From NCBI GenBank assembly GCA_018398575.1, contig JAGTXZ010000010.1, forward strand, positions 1,302,001-1,366,000: a DNA stretch of 64,000 bases. The letters are read 5' to 3'. Of this stretch, positions 22,241-33,408 are shown piece by piece (position 1 is the first letter of the stretch; each line of letters begins with the position of its first letter). The notes under the pieces were generated by a model. The model searched no databases and had not been told where the DNA came from. It saw only the letters and a list, made by a program, of their open reading frames with translations. Origin of the DNA: Ampelomyces quisqualis. Its lineage: Eukaryota; Ascomycota; Dothideomycetes; Pleosporales; Phaeosphaeriaceae. A program made the position numbers and the translations under genes.

Positions 22241-22591
22241 ACTGGCGACCGCTTGGAGAGGGCACAGGAAGGGGAGGGCTAGGAGGCGGCCAGGAGGGAG
22301 ACAAGGAAGACGTGGAGGCGGCGGGCGTTTCAGCGCTGCGAAGGGGTGTGTGGGCGTGGCAGAGGTGCCGGGACGTCTATCACGAGCATGTACAGAGCAC
22401 CGCGTCACACGTCACGGGATGCCGCCAAGCCCGCCGCCAAGCTGCTGACATAATCGCGCGGGATGGCGGAGATGGGCGGAGTGGAGGCTAGCCGAGATGG
22501 GTGTAGTCTGCAGCGCTAGGTGGCACTACTCAGCCAGGCATCATCGACCAGCGATACCGCTTCGACCGCCCGCCCGCCCACGCCCACAACC
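22241..22591. promoter_or_regulatory. Divergent promoter YKT6 / SLH1
   Basis: The 351 bases between the two start codons must serve both genes. The region is GC- and purine-rich on the plus strand. I saw no TATA-like box or clear operator. Confidence 0.55.
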
Positions 22592-25500
22592 ATGTCGCCT
22601 TCGCTTGAGCATGCACAAGCCCAATGGCTCGAGCAGCTGGCCTCCATGAGAAGGGCCATCGCCGAGCTGAATCTGCCCGCCCATGGCCAGAAACCGCCGG
22701 CGTATGGCGATGATCTCGAATTCGATGACGACGACCTCTCTGGGACTGCAAGTGGCCAAGATATCTGGGACATGATCAGCGACGAATGCGCAGATGAGTA
22801 CAGCAGCGACGGCCTTGAACACTTATCCGACCAGCAAATCTCGACCCCTTACAGCCAACAATGGCTGATTGAGAAATGTGCAGCTGTGGCGCAGAGAGCC
22901 TCTGGACTGGACCCAGGAACCCTTCAAGAGCACATTTCCGCCATTCTGGCGAGTGACAGCAACGATGAGGAGCTACAGATGATGCTGGCCGAGATTGTGG
23001 GCTACGAAGAGTTAGATCTAGTTGCAGACCTCATCTCGCATCGAAATAAGATTCTACAGCACCTACACGAACCCGCGCCGTCCCAGAATAAAGGCATCGT
23101 AGGTCGCCTGCAGACACGAGCAGAACGCGAGGAAACCCTGCGCCGTCAAGATTTCGAACACAAGCATGCTAGCTTGGCTCCTGCAATGGACCGCAAAGGC
23201 CCACAGTATCCCCACGTCTACCGCACCCACGAAGCAGGCAATAAGTTGTCCGCGTACGGCAAGAAGTATGCGCTACCTCCAGACACCAAGCACCGCGACG
23301 ACAACTTGTACGAAGAGTATGAAATTCCAGCAGTGCCTGTTGGTACCATTGGTGTCGGTCGCAAGCTGCTTGAAATCGCCGAGCTCGATGGCCTCTGCCA
23401 ACGCACCTTCAAAGGCTACAAAGCGCTCAATCGAATGCAAAGCCTGGTCTATCCAGTAGCGTACAAGACAAGCGAGAATATGCTCATCTGTGCCCCCACT
23501 GGAGCTGGTAAGACGGATGCCGCGATGCTCACTATCCTCAACACCGTTGCGAAGAATGTGGTGCCGAACCCCACCGAGAACCCCGACGCTACGGAATTCA
23601 CCGTTAGGACCGAAGATTTCAAGATCATCTACGTCGCACCGATGAAAGCCCTCGCAGCGGAAGTGACCGAGAAGCTCGGGAAGCGTCTGGCGTGGTTAGG
23701 CATCAAAGCTCGCGAATTGACTGGAGATATGCATTTGACCAAGGCGGAGATTCTAGATACGCAAATCATAGTCACAACCCCAGAAAAATGGGATGTAGTG
23801 ACAAGGAAAAGCACAGGCGACACAGAGCTTGTACAAAAGGTTCGTCTACTCATCATCGACGAAGTACACATGTTGCACGATGAACGCGGTGCTGTTCTAG
23901 AGAGTCTGGTAGCCAGAACACAACGCCAAGTCGAGAGCACTCAGTCTCTCATCCGGATAGTCGGTCTCTCTGCCACCCTTCCAAACTACGTGGATGTAGC
24001 AGACTTTCTCCGAGTCAACAAAATGGCCGGTCTGTTCTATTTTGATGCATCTTTTCGCCCCGTTCCCTTGGAGCAGCACTTTATTGGCGCCAAAGGAAAG
24101 CCTGGTTCCATGAAATCCAGGGAAAACCTGGAGAAAGTGGCTTTTGACAAGGTGGTTGAAATGCTCAAGCGAGGACATCAGATCATGGTCTTTGTGCACT
24201 CGAGAAAGGACACTGTCAAGACTGCACGCAGGCTCCACGAGATGGCCATCGACGAAGCATGCTCTGACTTGTTTGATCCGACAGATCATCCGCGATACGA
24301 AAATGCCGTGCGCGATATGAAGCAGTCCAAAGGCAGAGAACTACGAGAACTACTTGGCAAGGGCATGGGCACGCACCATGCTGGTATGCCACGATCTGAC
24401 CGCAATCTTGTTGAAAGACTCTTTGGTGAAGGAGTCATGAGGGTCTTGTGCTGTACTGCAACGCTAGCCTGGGGTGTCAACTTACCCGCTGCTGCAGTTC
24501 TCATAAAGGGTACGCAAGTATACAACGCACAGGAGGGCAAATTCACAGATCTCGGTATCTTGGACGTATTGCAGATCTTCGGTCGTGCTGGTCGACCACA
24601 ATTCCAGGACACCGGTATAGGCTTCATCTGCACTACTCACGATAGACTTGATCACTACATGCGAGCTGTGACTGAGCAACAGCCTATAGAGTCCCGCTTC
24701 TCCGCAAAACTCGTCGACAACCTGAACGCCGAAATCTCGCTAGGCACAGTCACCACAGTTTCCGAAGCAGTGCAATGGCTCGGTTACTCATACCTGTTCG
24801 TTCGAATGAAACAGAGTCCTCTGTTGTATGGTATTGAATGGGCGGAGATGCGCGATGACCCTCAGCTGGTGCTTAGGCGCCGCAAGTTAATAATCGATGC
24901 TGCGCGAATCCTGCAACAAAGCCAGATGATCATCTTCAACGAGACTACAGAAGATCTGCGGGCGAAGGATGTCGGTCGAATTGCCAGCCAGTTCTACGTC
25001 CGACAATCAAGCATTGAGATCTTCAACGCCATGATGAGGGCACGCAGCTCCGATGCTGACGCTCTGGCCATGATCAGTATGAGTGGTGAGTTCGATCAAG
25101 TCCAGTCCCGCGACACCGAAGAGAAAGAGCTATCTGCCCTTCAAGAGGAAGGCTACGTGGTCACGGACGTCAAGGGAGGATTCGCTACACCTCATGGCAA
25201 GACAAACATCTTGCTGCAAGCACACATCTCTCGTGCAAGGCTTGAAGATTTCACGCTGGTCTCAGACACGAACTACATTACTCAAAATGCCTCACGTATC
25301 GCACGGGCACTATTCATGATAGCGCTTAATAGGCGTTGGGGTTATCAGTGTCTAGTACTTCTCAGCATCTGCCAATCGATCGAACATCGCTGCTGGTCCA
25401 TCGAGCACCCACTTCATCAGTTCGACCTTCCACAACCGGTCCTGCGGCAACTGGATGCGAAGTTCCCATCCATCGAGACGCTACGCGATATGGATTCTGC

Positions 25501-28500
25501 TGAGATTGGCGCAATGGTACACAACCAGAGGATGGGAGGTGTTATATCGAAACTACTTGACAACTTTCCTACCTTGACAGTTGAGTCCGAGATTGCCCCT
25601 CTCAATCGAGACGTTCTTCGCATCAAGTTATGGCTCACTCCGGACTTCAAGTGGAATGACCGCCATCACGGCACATCGGAGTCGTTCTGGATCTGGGTAG
25701 AAAATTCTGAGACATCTGAAATTTATCACCATGAGTACTTCATTCTGTCACGAAGAAAGCTGTACGATGACCACGAGCTGAATTTTACAATCCCTCTTAC
25801 GGACCCTTTGCCTACGCAGGTCTATGTTCGCGCTGTGTCAGACCGGTGGTTGGGTGCCGAGACCGTACACCCCATTTCCTTCCAGCACTTGATCCGGCCA
25901 GACACCGAGAGCGTCTACACCGACCTGCTAAACCTTCAACCGTTGCCAATCTCGGCGCTGAAGAATCCTCTGTTAGAAGAGCTATATGCGCAACGTTTCC
26001 AATACTTCAATCCGATGCAGTCGCAAATCTTCCACTGTCTGTACCATACTCCCGCCAACGTCTTGCTGGGATCGCCCACCGGTAGTGGAAAGACCGTCGC
26101 GGCTGAGCTTGCCATGTGGTGGGCTTTTCGCGAGAATCCAGGCTCAAAGGTGGTCTATATCGCGCCCATGAAGGCACTTGTCCGTGAGCGAGTACAAGAT
26201 TGGGGCAAACGTCTTGCTGGACCCATGGGTTTACGGCTAGTCGAGTTGACGGGTGACAACACACCCGACACACGCACGATTCGAGACGCGGATATCATCA
26301 TCACAACGCCCGAGAAGTGGGATGGTATCAGTCGTAGCTGGCAAACCCGTGGATACGTTCGTCAAGTCAGTCTGGTTATTATCGACGAGATTCACTTGCT
26401 TGGTGGCGATCGTGGACCTATCTTGGAAATCATCGTCTCTCGAATGAATTACATTGCATCGCAGAAAGAGGGAGGCTCCATTCGTCTTCTCGGTATGTCC
26501 ACGGCGTGTGCCAATGCTTCGGACCTTGGTAACTGGTTGGGTGTGAAGGAGGGTCTCTTCAACTTTCGCCATTCGGTCCGACCTGTACCGCTGGAGATCT
26601 TCATCGATGGCTTTCCAGAGCAGCGTGGATTCTGTCCGCTCATGCAATCGATGAATCGTCCCACGTTCCTTGCAATCAAGCAGCATTCGCCAGAGAAGCC
26701 AGTAATCGTCTTTGTTGCCTCACGTCGCCAGACACGCCTTACTGCGCGCGACCTGATCAACTTTTGCGGCATGGAGGATAACCCTAGACGATTCTTGCGC
26801 ATGTCGGAAGATGATTTGGCGCTGAACCTAGATCGCGTTAAGGATGATTCGCTGCGGGAGTCCTTGAGCTTCGGGATCGGCCTCCATCACGCCGGTCTCG
26901 TCGAAACCGATCGGTCTCTTTCAGAAGAGCTCTTCGCAAACAACAAGATTCAGATTCTTGTCGCCACCAGCACGCTTGCTTGGGGTGTTAACTTGCCTGC
27001 CCACCTCGTCGTCGTAAAAGGCACACAGTTCTTCGATGCCAAGTCTGAAGGGTACAAGGACATGGACTTGACGGACGTGCTGCAGATGCTGGGTCGTGCC
27101 GGTCGTCCGCAATTCGACTCTTCGGGCATTGCTCGCATCTTCACCCAAGACGCGAAGAAGGAATTTTACAAGCACTTCCTGCATACTGGTTTCCCTGTCG
27201 AATCGTCGCTACACAAGGTTCTTGACAACCATTTGGGTGCCGAAATCTCAGCTGGAACTATCGCAACTAAGCAAGATGCGCTAGACTACTTGACCTGGAC
27301 ATTCTTCTTCCGTCGCTTGCACAAAAACCCTTCATTCTACGGATTGGAAATCTCTGCGGAAGAGCACAACACTGTCGCTGCTCAAGTCATGGGCAATGAC
27401 TACATGGTGCAGCTCGTCGAGACCTCGCTCAAGGAGTTGGACGCATCGTCCTGCGCAGCCGTCGGACCCACTGGCGAGGTCGATCCGACACCTCTCGGCA
27501 AGATCATGAGTTACTACTACCTGAGTCATCATACAATCCGCTATCTTGTCAAGCATGCCAAGCGAGGTGCGACGTTCGCAGATGCACTATCTTGGATCTC
27601 GCACGCCACTGAGTACGACGAGCTCCCAGTTCGCCACAACGAAGATCTCATCAACGCCGAGCTCTCGAAAGCGCTACCTATTCCCGCGGATGACTTTGGT
27701 CTGCCAATGTGGGACCCTCACGTCAAGTCATTCCTGCTCCTCCAAGCACATTTCTCGCGCATCGACCTTCCGATCTCAGATTATGTGGGTGATCTCAACA
27801 GTGTGCTGGACCAGAGCATTCGTATTGTCCAAGCATCCATCGATGTGCTTACCGAGATGGGCTATTTTTCATCTTGCGTGAAGATGATCAACCTCCTTCA
27901 AGCCATCAAGTCCGCACGCTGGCCTACCGATGGCCCGCTATCGATACTTCCGGGTATAGAGCCAGAGCAAGAAAAGAAGCGACTCGAACATCCGAAGGCC
28001 AGTCCAAAGACATTAGTTGAAGCTACCACCTCATCTCCAGCTCACCTAGAGAAAGCAGCCAAGTTTGCTGGCGTGTATCCGTTGGGACTTAAGCGCTTCA
28101 CCGAAGCGGCTTCTCGCCTTCCAGTCGTAAAACTCGACCTCGGGACCGTCAACGCCATCTCACTCTCCCTGAACATGACGCGCCAGAATTCAGCCAGAAT
28201 GCAACAAACCGGCATTCGTATCTTCGCACCACGCTATCCCAAGCCACAAACCGAAGGATTCTTCGTCATCCTGACATACTCCGGCACCGATGAAATTATT
28301 GCATTGAAACGTGTTGGCTGGCACGATCCCACCCGCGGTGGTAGTGGGAGCCGTGGAGGCCGCAATGCAGGAGGGGCTGGCTCCAGATTGACCGCTTCGA
28401 CAAAGATAAAGTTCCCGACTGAGGCGCAGGGAAAGAAATTGGATGTCTGGGTACATAGTGATTCATACCCCGATATGCAGTGGGGTATCAAGGGAATCGA

Positions 28501-28567
28501 AGTCCCGGAGGCGCCGACCGTAGATGCATATGGCAAGGGCAAGGACAAGGGAAAAGAAATGGATTAG
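22592..28567 (+). CDS. SLH1: Ski2-like helicase Slh1/ASCC3 (RQT complex)
   Basis: Intronless gene for 1,991 residues with two tandem RecA-helicase/Sec63 cassettes. Cassette 1 has APTGAGKT at 301-308, DEVH at 423-426 and the QIFGRAGRPQ motif; cassette 2 has GSPTGSGKT at 1160-1168, DEIH at 1265-1268 and MLGRAGRPQ. Each is followed by a Sec63/winged-helix region. The short N-terminal arm and absence of Brr2-specific N-terminal features point to Slh1/ASCC3 rather than the spliceosomal Brr2. The family splits collided ribosomes in ribosome quality control. Upstream in-frame GTG at 22520 is not a credible start; ATG 22592 follows CACAACC. The C-terminus has a Gly/Arg-rich loop and a Lys/Gly-rich tail. 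Confidence is lower for the Slh1/Brr2 split than for the architecture. Confidence 0.92.
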   Translation: MSPSLEHAQAQWLEQLASMRRAIAELNLPAHGQKPPAYGDDLEFDDDDLSGTASGQDIWDMISDECADEYSSDGLEHLSDQQISTPYSQQWLIEKCAAVAQRASGLDPGTLQEHISAILASDSNDEELQMMLAEIVGYEELDLVADLISHRNKILQHLHEPAPSQNKGIVGRLQTRAEREETLRRQDFEHKHASLAPAMDRKGPQYPHVYRTHEAGNKLSAYGKKYALPPDTKHRDDNLYEEYEIPAVPVGTIGVGRKLLEIAELDGLCQRTFKGYKALNRMQSLVYPVAYKTSENMLICAPTGAGKTDAAMLTILNTVAKNVVPNPTENPDATEFTVRTEDFKIIYVAPMKALAAEVTEKLGKRLAWLGIKARELTGDMHLTKAEILDTQIIVTTPEKWDVVTRKSTGDTELVQKVRLLIIDEVHMLHDERGAVLESLVARTQRQVESTQSLIRIVGLSATLPNYVDVADFLRVNKMAGLFYFDASFRPVPLEQHFIGAKGKPGSMKSRENLEKVAFDKVVEMLKRGHQIMVFVHSRKDTVKTARRLHEMAIDEACSDLFDPTDHPRYENAVRDMKQSKGRELRELLGKGMGTHHAGMPRSDRNLVERLFGEGVMRVLCCTATLAWGVNLPAAAVLIKGTQVYNAQEGKFTDLGILDVLQIFGRAGRPQFQDTGIGFICTTHDRLDHYMRAVTEQQPIESRFSAKLVDNLNAEISLGTVTTVSEAVQWLGYSYLFVRMKQSPLLYGIEWAEMRDDPQLVLRRRKLIIDAARILQQSQMIIFNETTEDLRAKDVGRIASQFYVRQSSIEIFNAMMRARSSDADALAMISMSGEFDQVQSRDTEEKELSALQEEGYVVTDVKGGFATPHGKTNILLQAHISRARLEDFTLVSDTNYITQNASRIARALFMIALNRRWGYQCLVLLSICQSIEHRCWSIEHPLHQFDLPQPVLRQLDAKFPSIETLRDMDSAEIGAMVHNQRMGGVISKLLDNFPTLTVESEIAPLNRDVLRIKLWLTPDFKWNDRHHGTSESFWIWVENSETSEIYHHEYFILSRRKLYDDHELNFTIPLTDPLPTQVYVRAVSDRWLGAETVHPISFQHLIRPDTESVYTDLLNLQPLPISALKNPLLEELYAQRFQYFNPMQSQIFHCLYHTPANVLLGSPTGSGKTVAAELAMWWAFRENPGSKVVYIAPMKALVRERVQDWGKRLAGPMGLRLVELTGDNTPDTRTIRDADIIITTPEKWDGISRSWQTRGYVRQVSLVIIDEIHLLGGDRGPILEIIVSRMNYIASQKEGGSIRLLGMSTACANASDLGNWLGVKEGLFNFRHSVRPVPLEIFIDGFPEQRGFCPLMQSMNRPTFLAIKQHSPEKPVIVFVASRRQTRLTARDLINFCGMEDNPRRFLRMSEDDLALNLDRVKDDSLRESLSFGIGLHHAGLVETDRSLSEELFANNKIQILVATSTLAWGVNLPAHLVVVKGTQFFDAKSEGYKDMDLTDVLQMLGRAGRPQFDSSGIARIFTQDAKKEFYKHFLHTGFPVESSLHKVLDNHLGAEISAGTIATKQDALDYLTWTFFFRRLHKNPSFYGLEISAEEHNTVAAQVMGNDYMVQLVETSLKELDASSCAAVGPTGEVDPTPLGKIMSYYYLSHHTIRYLVKHAKRGATFADALSWISHATEYDELPVRHNEDLINAELSKALPIPADDFGLPMWDPHVKSFLLLQAHFSRIDLPISDYVGDLNSVLDQSIRIVQASIDVLTEMGYFSSCVKMINLLQAIKSARWPTDGPLSILPGIEPEQEKKRLEHPKASPKTLVEATTSSPAHLEKAAKFAGVYPLGLKRFTEAASRLPVVKLDLGTVNAISLSLNMTRQNSARMQQTGIRIFAPRYPKPQTEGFFVILTYSGTDEIIALKRVGWHDPTRGGSGSRGGRNAGGAGSRLTASTKIKFPTEAQGKKLDVWVHSDSYPDMQWGIKGIEVPEAPTVDAYGKGKDKGKEMD

Positions 28568-29191
28568 ACAACGCGCTGTTACGAGCCAGCTAAAATTTCA
28601 GATTTCATTCTAAACACAACAAGCTTGCTCGCATCACGCAGCGTACATGTACATTCATCACGCACGCGGCACAGTCCAAACAAGCACCATTTCTCTCCCC
28701 ATGAAGTCCTTTACTCCACTCCTTCACACCTCGTTCTCCAGCAACACAACTCACCCCTCACCCAACTCCACATATCAGACTTCCCTCCCGCGCACGCATA
28801 TATCCCCCGCACACCGTCTAAATGGCGTAATACCTCCCCTCCCACACACGCGCCAGTGGTGCCATGATCTCTACACAGGGGATCAGGAGAGTTTGTGTCG
28901 CGGTGTGACATGAAGCACTGTATCTATGCGCATCTGTACTCGTGTAGGACCGAGGCGCACATGGAGGAGATATACTGCAGAGGTCTGCGAAAGCGCACTT
29001 GTATACATGGAAGCGTGTGATGAAGATTTCGGTCTAGTGATACACGTTCCCAACAATGTGTTCGCTGCGTCGAGTAGCTGAGAAGCCCGGACTGGTTGTC
29101 GGTGTGCGGAAATCATTGATCGTCGGGGCTCTGCGTGTAAATGCAGTGGTAAGGTTGGCAGTGTGTCTTGGACGCATAGGATCGCGGGGTC
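28568..29191. other. Tail-to-tail spacer SLH1 / acidic-tail gene
   Basis: About 620 bases between two convergent stop codons, containing both 3' UTRs. It is rich in CA/AC dinucleotides around 28640-28860. No gene recognised. Confidence 0.5.
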
Positions 29192-30193
29192 TCAATCACT
29201 CGAAAATACAATGTAGCTTGACGTCTCCTCGCCTTCGAGATATGTGTAACTCCCATCGCTTAAGTCGTCCTCGGAGTCGATATCTTCCCAGTCACTGTCT
29301 CCATCATCATCCTCCAGCTCATCATCAGTGTGGACAATGTCGTTGGAAGCACCACTTTCTGGCGCCCCTGGCACAAAGACTCTTGCACTTGAGTAGTCTT
29401 CTGAGTCTTCCGACACGTCGTCGTCATCGTCTGGCTGATCGACTGTGTACTTTCCGGGCTCGTAGCGCGGCGAGCGCTTGAGGAAGTAATCAGTGGGCCG
29501 ACCCGGAAGAAAGTTTGTGCCTTGCGCAAAAGCAACATTCTTGTTCTTCGTGCTACGCTGTTTTATGCTCGGGCATTCGGCAGTTTCGAACCAGTACAGT
29601 TCCAATGCCTTGGTAGCCGACCGTGTAGCTTCGCACAATGTATCTGCATGTGTCCTTGACCACTCTTCTTCCTTCAAGGACAGCTCTTCGAGCTCGCACA
29701 CCTGTCGCAAAGTGCTGAGCTTGCCCTGGCACCATGCTAGATATAGATTCTCCTGCTGCTCGGATGGAGTGCCAGTACGTGGTAATGGTCGTCCGTTGGC
29801 GCTATGAAGCATGCGCGTGAGCAGCCTCATGTACTTGATGTGTATATGGATCTGGCAAACAGGACATCGTAGGTGCGACTGTCCCGTCTCTATCGGATGC
29901 AGTGGGTGTCGACATAGAGAGGCGATTGTCGGCTCCGAGGATGCGGTCGAAGGCTTGATGTGTTCGTAGATGTCATCAAAAACATCGGAGAAGTACCCGG
30001 AGTCTTGCTTCTTCAGCCATTGCTGAAAGTTCTCATACTGTGTTGCAGTTGGTATGAGGCCACATTCTGTAGACTTGAGATCCGTGTATAGACTTTGCCA
30101 CCGCCGATATTGCTTCTGTTCACGAGCTGTGAAAATAAGGCCTGCCGGCAGGTTGTAGCGTGCACATATTGCTTGCTTTGGTGTTGAGGTCAT
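29192..30193 (-). CDS. Uncharacterised acidic-tail protein, paralogue of 19882-21216
   Basis: A 333-residue protein of unknown function. The frame opens upstream at a TTG, but the first ATG is at 30193 in good context (CAGCCATGACC). It shows the same motif order as the gene at 19882: FT-x6-Y-x-RW at 21-32, L-x-PTA-x2-Y-x2-F-x2-W at 46-59, CRH...CPVC at 94-113, a helical stretch, then a FLPGRPTDYF...SPRYEPGKY motif, and a strongly acidic C-terminal third (DDDDD, EDDDGD). It lacks the middle block of its paralogue. No signal peptide or transmembrane segment. The two genes flank YKT6 and SLH1 in inverted orientation. The motif order supports common descent; function is unknown. Confidence 0.75.
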   Translation of the reverse strand: MTSTPKQAICARYNLPAGLIFTAREQKQYRRWQSLYTDLKSTECGLIPTATQYENFQQWLKKQDSGYFSDVFDDIYEHIKPSTASSEPTIASLCRHPLHPIETGQSHLRCPVCQIHIHIKYMRLLTRMLHSANGRPLPRTGTPSEQQENLYLAWCQGKLSTLRQVCELEELSLKEEEWSRTHADTLCEATRSATKALELYWFETAECPSIKQRSTKNKNVAFAQGTNFLPGRPTDYFLKRSPRYEPGKYTVDQPDDDDDVSEDSEDYSSARVFVPGAPESGASNDIVHTDDELEDDDGDSDWEDIDSEDDLSDGSYTYLEGEETSSYIVFSSD

Positions 30194-33100
30194 GGCTGTG
30201 TGGCAGGGCGACTGTAACCTCGGTTGCAATGAATATCGGGATGTGTCGCTGCTGGATCACTTTCCACAATTCTTTCGCGAAAGGGAAAATGTAGTAACAC
30301 GGTGCTGGTGTGTACGATGTGGGCAAGTGAAACGAGCGCGAAGGAATCTTAGGCGGACTTGCTCTTCACGCGTGCTTGCGCGCCCACAACGTCGCTGCGG
30401 TGTCTACACTGTGTGCAGATCGTTTGCGCCAAGGTATAGAATGTTCCTCGTGCGCAAATTCGGTATGAATGTATGCGATCGCTCGAAACCGATGCTCAAA
30501 GCTGGCGGCGGACGCAGACAATGTCGCCTAGCTTCTCGACGTTTGCATTTGGAAGTCCCGAGTACCCGAAAAAAGCCATGTTCCAGTGGACTATGAATGC
30601 CATTCCTCTCTCTAGTCTTCTATCGGGGTGAGTTTGACGATTTCCGTGTGAAGAGTCGTTTACTCCTCGTACGGCGTGGAAAGCGGATGTGGGGGTGACT
30701 GGTTTCGCGGGGCTAGGCTTGCTCCTATGAATGAGTCGCTTGCGCGTGTTTGCTGCCAGCTCAGTCGCTGTGCTTTACGCGTGCTTTTGGAGACGCCGTG
30801 ATCGTCGAATTTCCGAGAAATGTATGAGAGTAGAGTGAAGGAGAAGATGGGGTTCGGATTCTGCGTCATTGTTCTGTTTCATTGAGGCCTGACCGGATGA
30901 GGTTAGTCCATCACGTGATGTTTGGCAACCAAGGAACGCTGCCAGGGTCCAGTACAGCGACGTCGAAGCCTGACGTTCTGGCTATGTCTTCGGCTTCACT
31001 GCATCATTGCTCGGATATTCCTGACTTCAGACCACTACCAACAATTCAACAAATTCTCACCTAAGATGTCCAGGCGAGGGAGACTCTTGACTCACTCGCA
31101 GACTCCAACCCGCCAGACTGCCAAGCGGCACTTCTCTGGCGACTCAAAATGGCGCTCGAGCGGCGTGCACAAAGGAGCTCGTGTTTTTTGAACACTAACG
31201 CTTCACCGCATCTGGCTTGAGGTGAGTGCTCAAAAGAAACGAGCTCCTTCGTATAGCTGGTAGTGGTTGGTCTATGAGACTATCCTACACAGACAGGAAA
31301 CCAATTGCTAGTGAAATCGGCACACTGTTTGTTTGATGATCTCAACAATCAAGAACGGTAGTAGGCTTACAGATTTCACACACAGATTTCACTTCATCTG
31401 CGTCAGTATGCTGGGGCTAGAATCAGTGTTGCCCATCCGTGCGTCGTACCACGATCAGGGTAGCGAGCAGCACGTTTACATGTACCGCAATCGTCGTGCA
31501 GCTAGTCTCAACGTTGAATGGTGAAATCCAACAAAATAGCTACTGGAAGTCACAGACTATACCTATGCCGTGGTCATGAGATCTGATCTGCCAGGGCATA
31601 TGGTGACATGCGACTGTTGGGTGCGAGAGCCCTTAGAGAGCCTTGGACATGTTGCTACGCACCACTCACGCATAAGGGATCCCTTTGCCGCCTACCTTTG
31701 TCGACGTAACTTAAAGCTTGTTGGCAATCTGATTTGACTTCGAATGCGGCTATTATTGTCGTTGGAGTCACGAGTGTTGGAGTAGCGCTGGGGAACACTG
31801 ACCTAGCCGGCCGCACGAGGCGCCACAAGGAGGGCCGCCCGCCGGAAGCCACTTCAATCGACCATCATGTCGCGCGCCACCATACTACTATCCCGAGAAC
31901 GATCGCGACAAACAGCCCTCGCAATGGATACGATTTGTGAAGAAACGACTCTCCCGATGCGAGAATCTTAACAGGACATGCGTGGGATGGCTGTGTGCGA
32001 CACAGCTTTGTGGGGTGGAGACACAGCCCGGGAGAAAGAGAACCTCCATCGTCAATGCCTCTGCTCGACTTCTCCACAACCTTCGCTTTGGGCAATGTGT
32101 AGCGATGAGATTGCTGATGCGGAATATGCCTGGGCCAAGGTGCTCATGTTGGACCTGTCACCTCTAAGCTCTAGGTACGCCGGAACTCCAATCGTCTTCT
32201 TGCGCAACAGACTCCGTCAATTGACTTAACAGGCTCTTGCAGGACCGCCCGACTCCTCATTGATGGGAAAAGATGCGTCGGCACTCGAGCAATGACACAA
32301 CACCTCGTCTTTGTTACACTGGACGCCGACCTCAGCTTCTGTGCGGTAAGGAGGGCTACCAAATGTTCGCCACACGCGAGAAGATGCAGGGTTTCATGCA
32401 TACAAAACCCAGGGTTGGTACGTGACCTGCTGTGCTGTTCCATGTCTTTTCTGCGCCCGGAACACGATCTGGCCGCCCGTCATTGACTGTATGTGTGTAG
32501 TGCGGTTTATTCGTCTAGCCATGATACACAATCATTGATCGATCAAAAGAACTTGCGGGGTTGCGCCTGAAGTATCTGCTCGTTCTCTGTGGATTCCACG
32601 ACGAAACATGAGTGCGTTGATCACGCCCCAAAGTTCAGACCGTCTTTATTCGTATGCATCGTCAAAACCGATCAGCCGTTGCTGATGTGGGATCGACGCC
32701 TCCTTTGGCCGGAAGGAAGCAGTGCATGCAGGATGATTTGGCTTTGACGAGTTATAAGCCTGATCTCATCATCTCAGCTCAGCTCTCAGCCTTGGTGTAG
32801 GGCTGAGCTTTGTATACGAGCTCAATAGCTGCGAATTGGTGTACTGACTATGTCTACTGTCAGGACGACTTCTAGCATCGTGGAACGTGTTTGTGTCTCT
32901 TTCGTGTCCATGGCAATGTTGTACGAACACATGCTCAACCCCACTTCAGACACTCGAGAAGGCTGACAGTGCATCCGGATGCTATTGATTATGCTGCATC
33001 CCGACCCTGTCCCTGACTTACACAAGAGTGGATAATGAGCCTGTCAAGCACGAATCATATTGCAGATCGTCGGGACGCTATCCAAAAATGGCTTTGCTGA

Positions 33101-33408
33101 CTGCACCATGCCTGGACCGATTGGATGTCGTCGGCTACCTACATATTAACTCTCTGCTTACGGATGGGTAAATGGCACGCTTCGTCGCAAATCCAGCAGT
33201 CCAGAACCAGGCAAGTGCAGAATACTCACATCTCAGCTTGCCCTTGTTTCTCCAGATGCTTTCCAATGGGCCGGCATCCCGTCCGTCGTCGACGCATAGC
33301 CGTAACAAGCATATGACCCTTGCCCGTGGCCAGCACTCTTCGGGTTACGCAAATTCGTTAAAAGTCTGACCCACTCCAAACTGGCTATCGAACCTCTTTG
33401 CCCGCAAG
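30194..33408. other. Long region without recognisable genes
   Basis: A 3.2 kb stretch with only short, family-less frames on both strands and no splice chain that I could make convincing. Base composition is near that of the genes, so it does not look like heavily mutated repeat DNA. It holds a long imperfect hairpin at 31172-31250 and the promoter of the lectin-like gene. An unrecognised fast-evolving gene or a non-coding RNA could be present. Confidence 0.5.
31172..31250. repeat. Long imperfect hairpin
   Basis: The left arm begins AAGGAGCTCGT (11 bases perfectly complementary to ACGAGCTCCTT at 31239-31249) and continues with TTTTTTGAACACT against AGTGCTCAAAAGA, then CACC against GGTG. That is about 28 paired positions with a few mismatches and one 7-base bulge, closed by a small loop near 31208-31220. 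The arms are nearly contiguous, so the transcript of either strand could fold into one long stem. Confidence 0.7.

Noticed and set aside
22520..22591. GTG start for SLH1 24 codons upstream
   Set aside because: Eukaryotic initiation at GTG is unlikely, the added residues are low complexity, and ATG 22592 has a good context.
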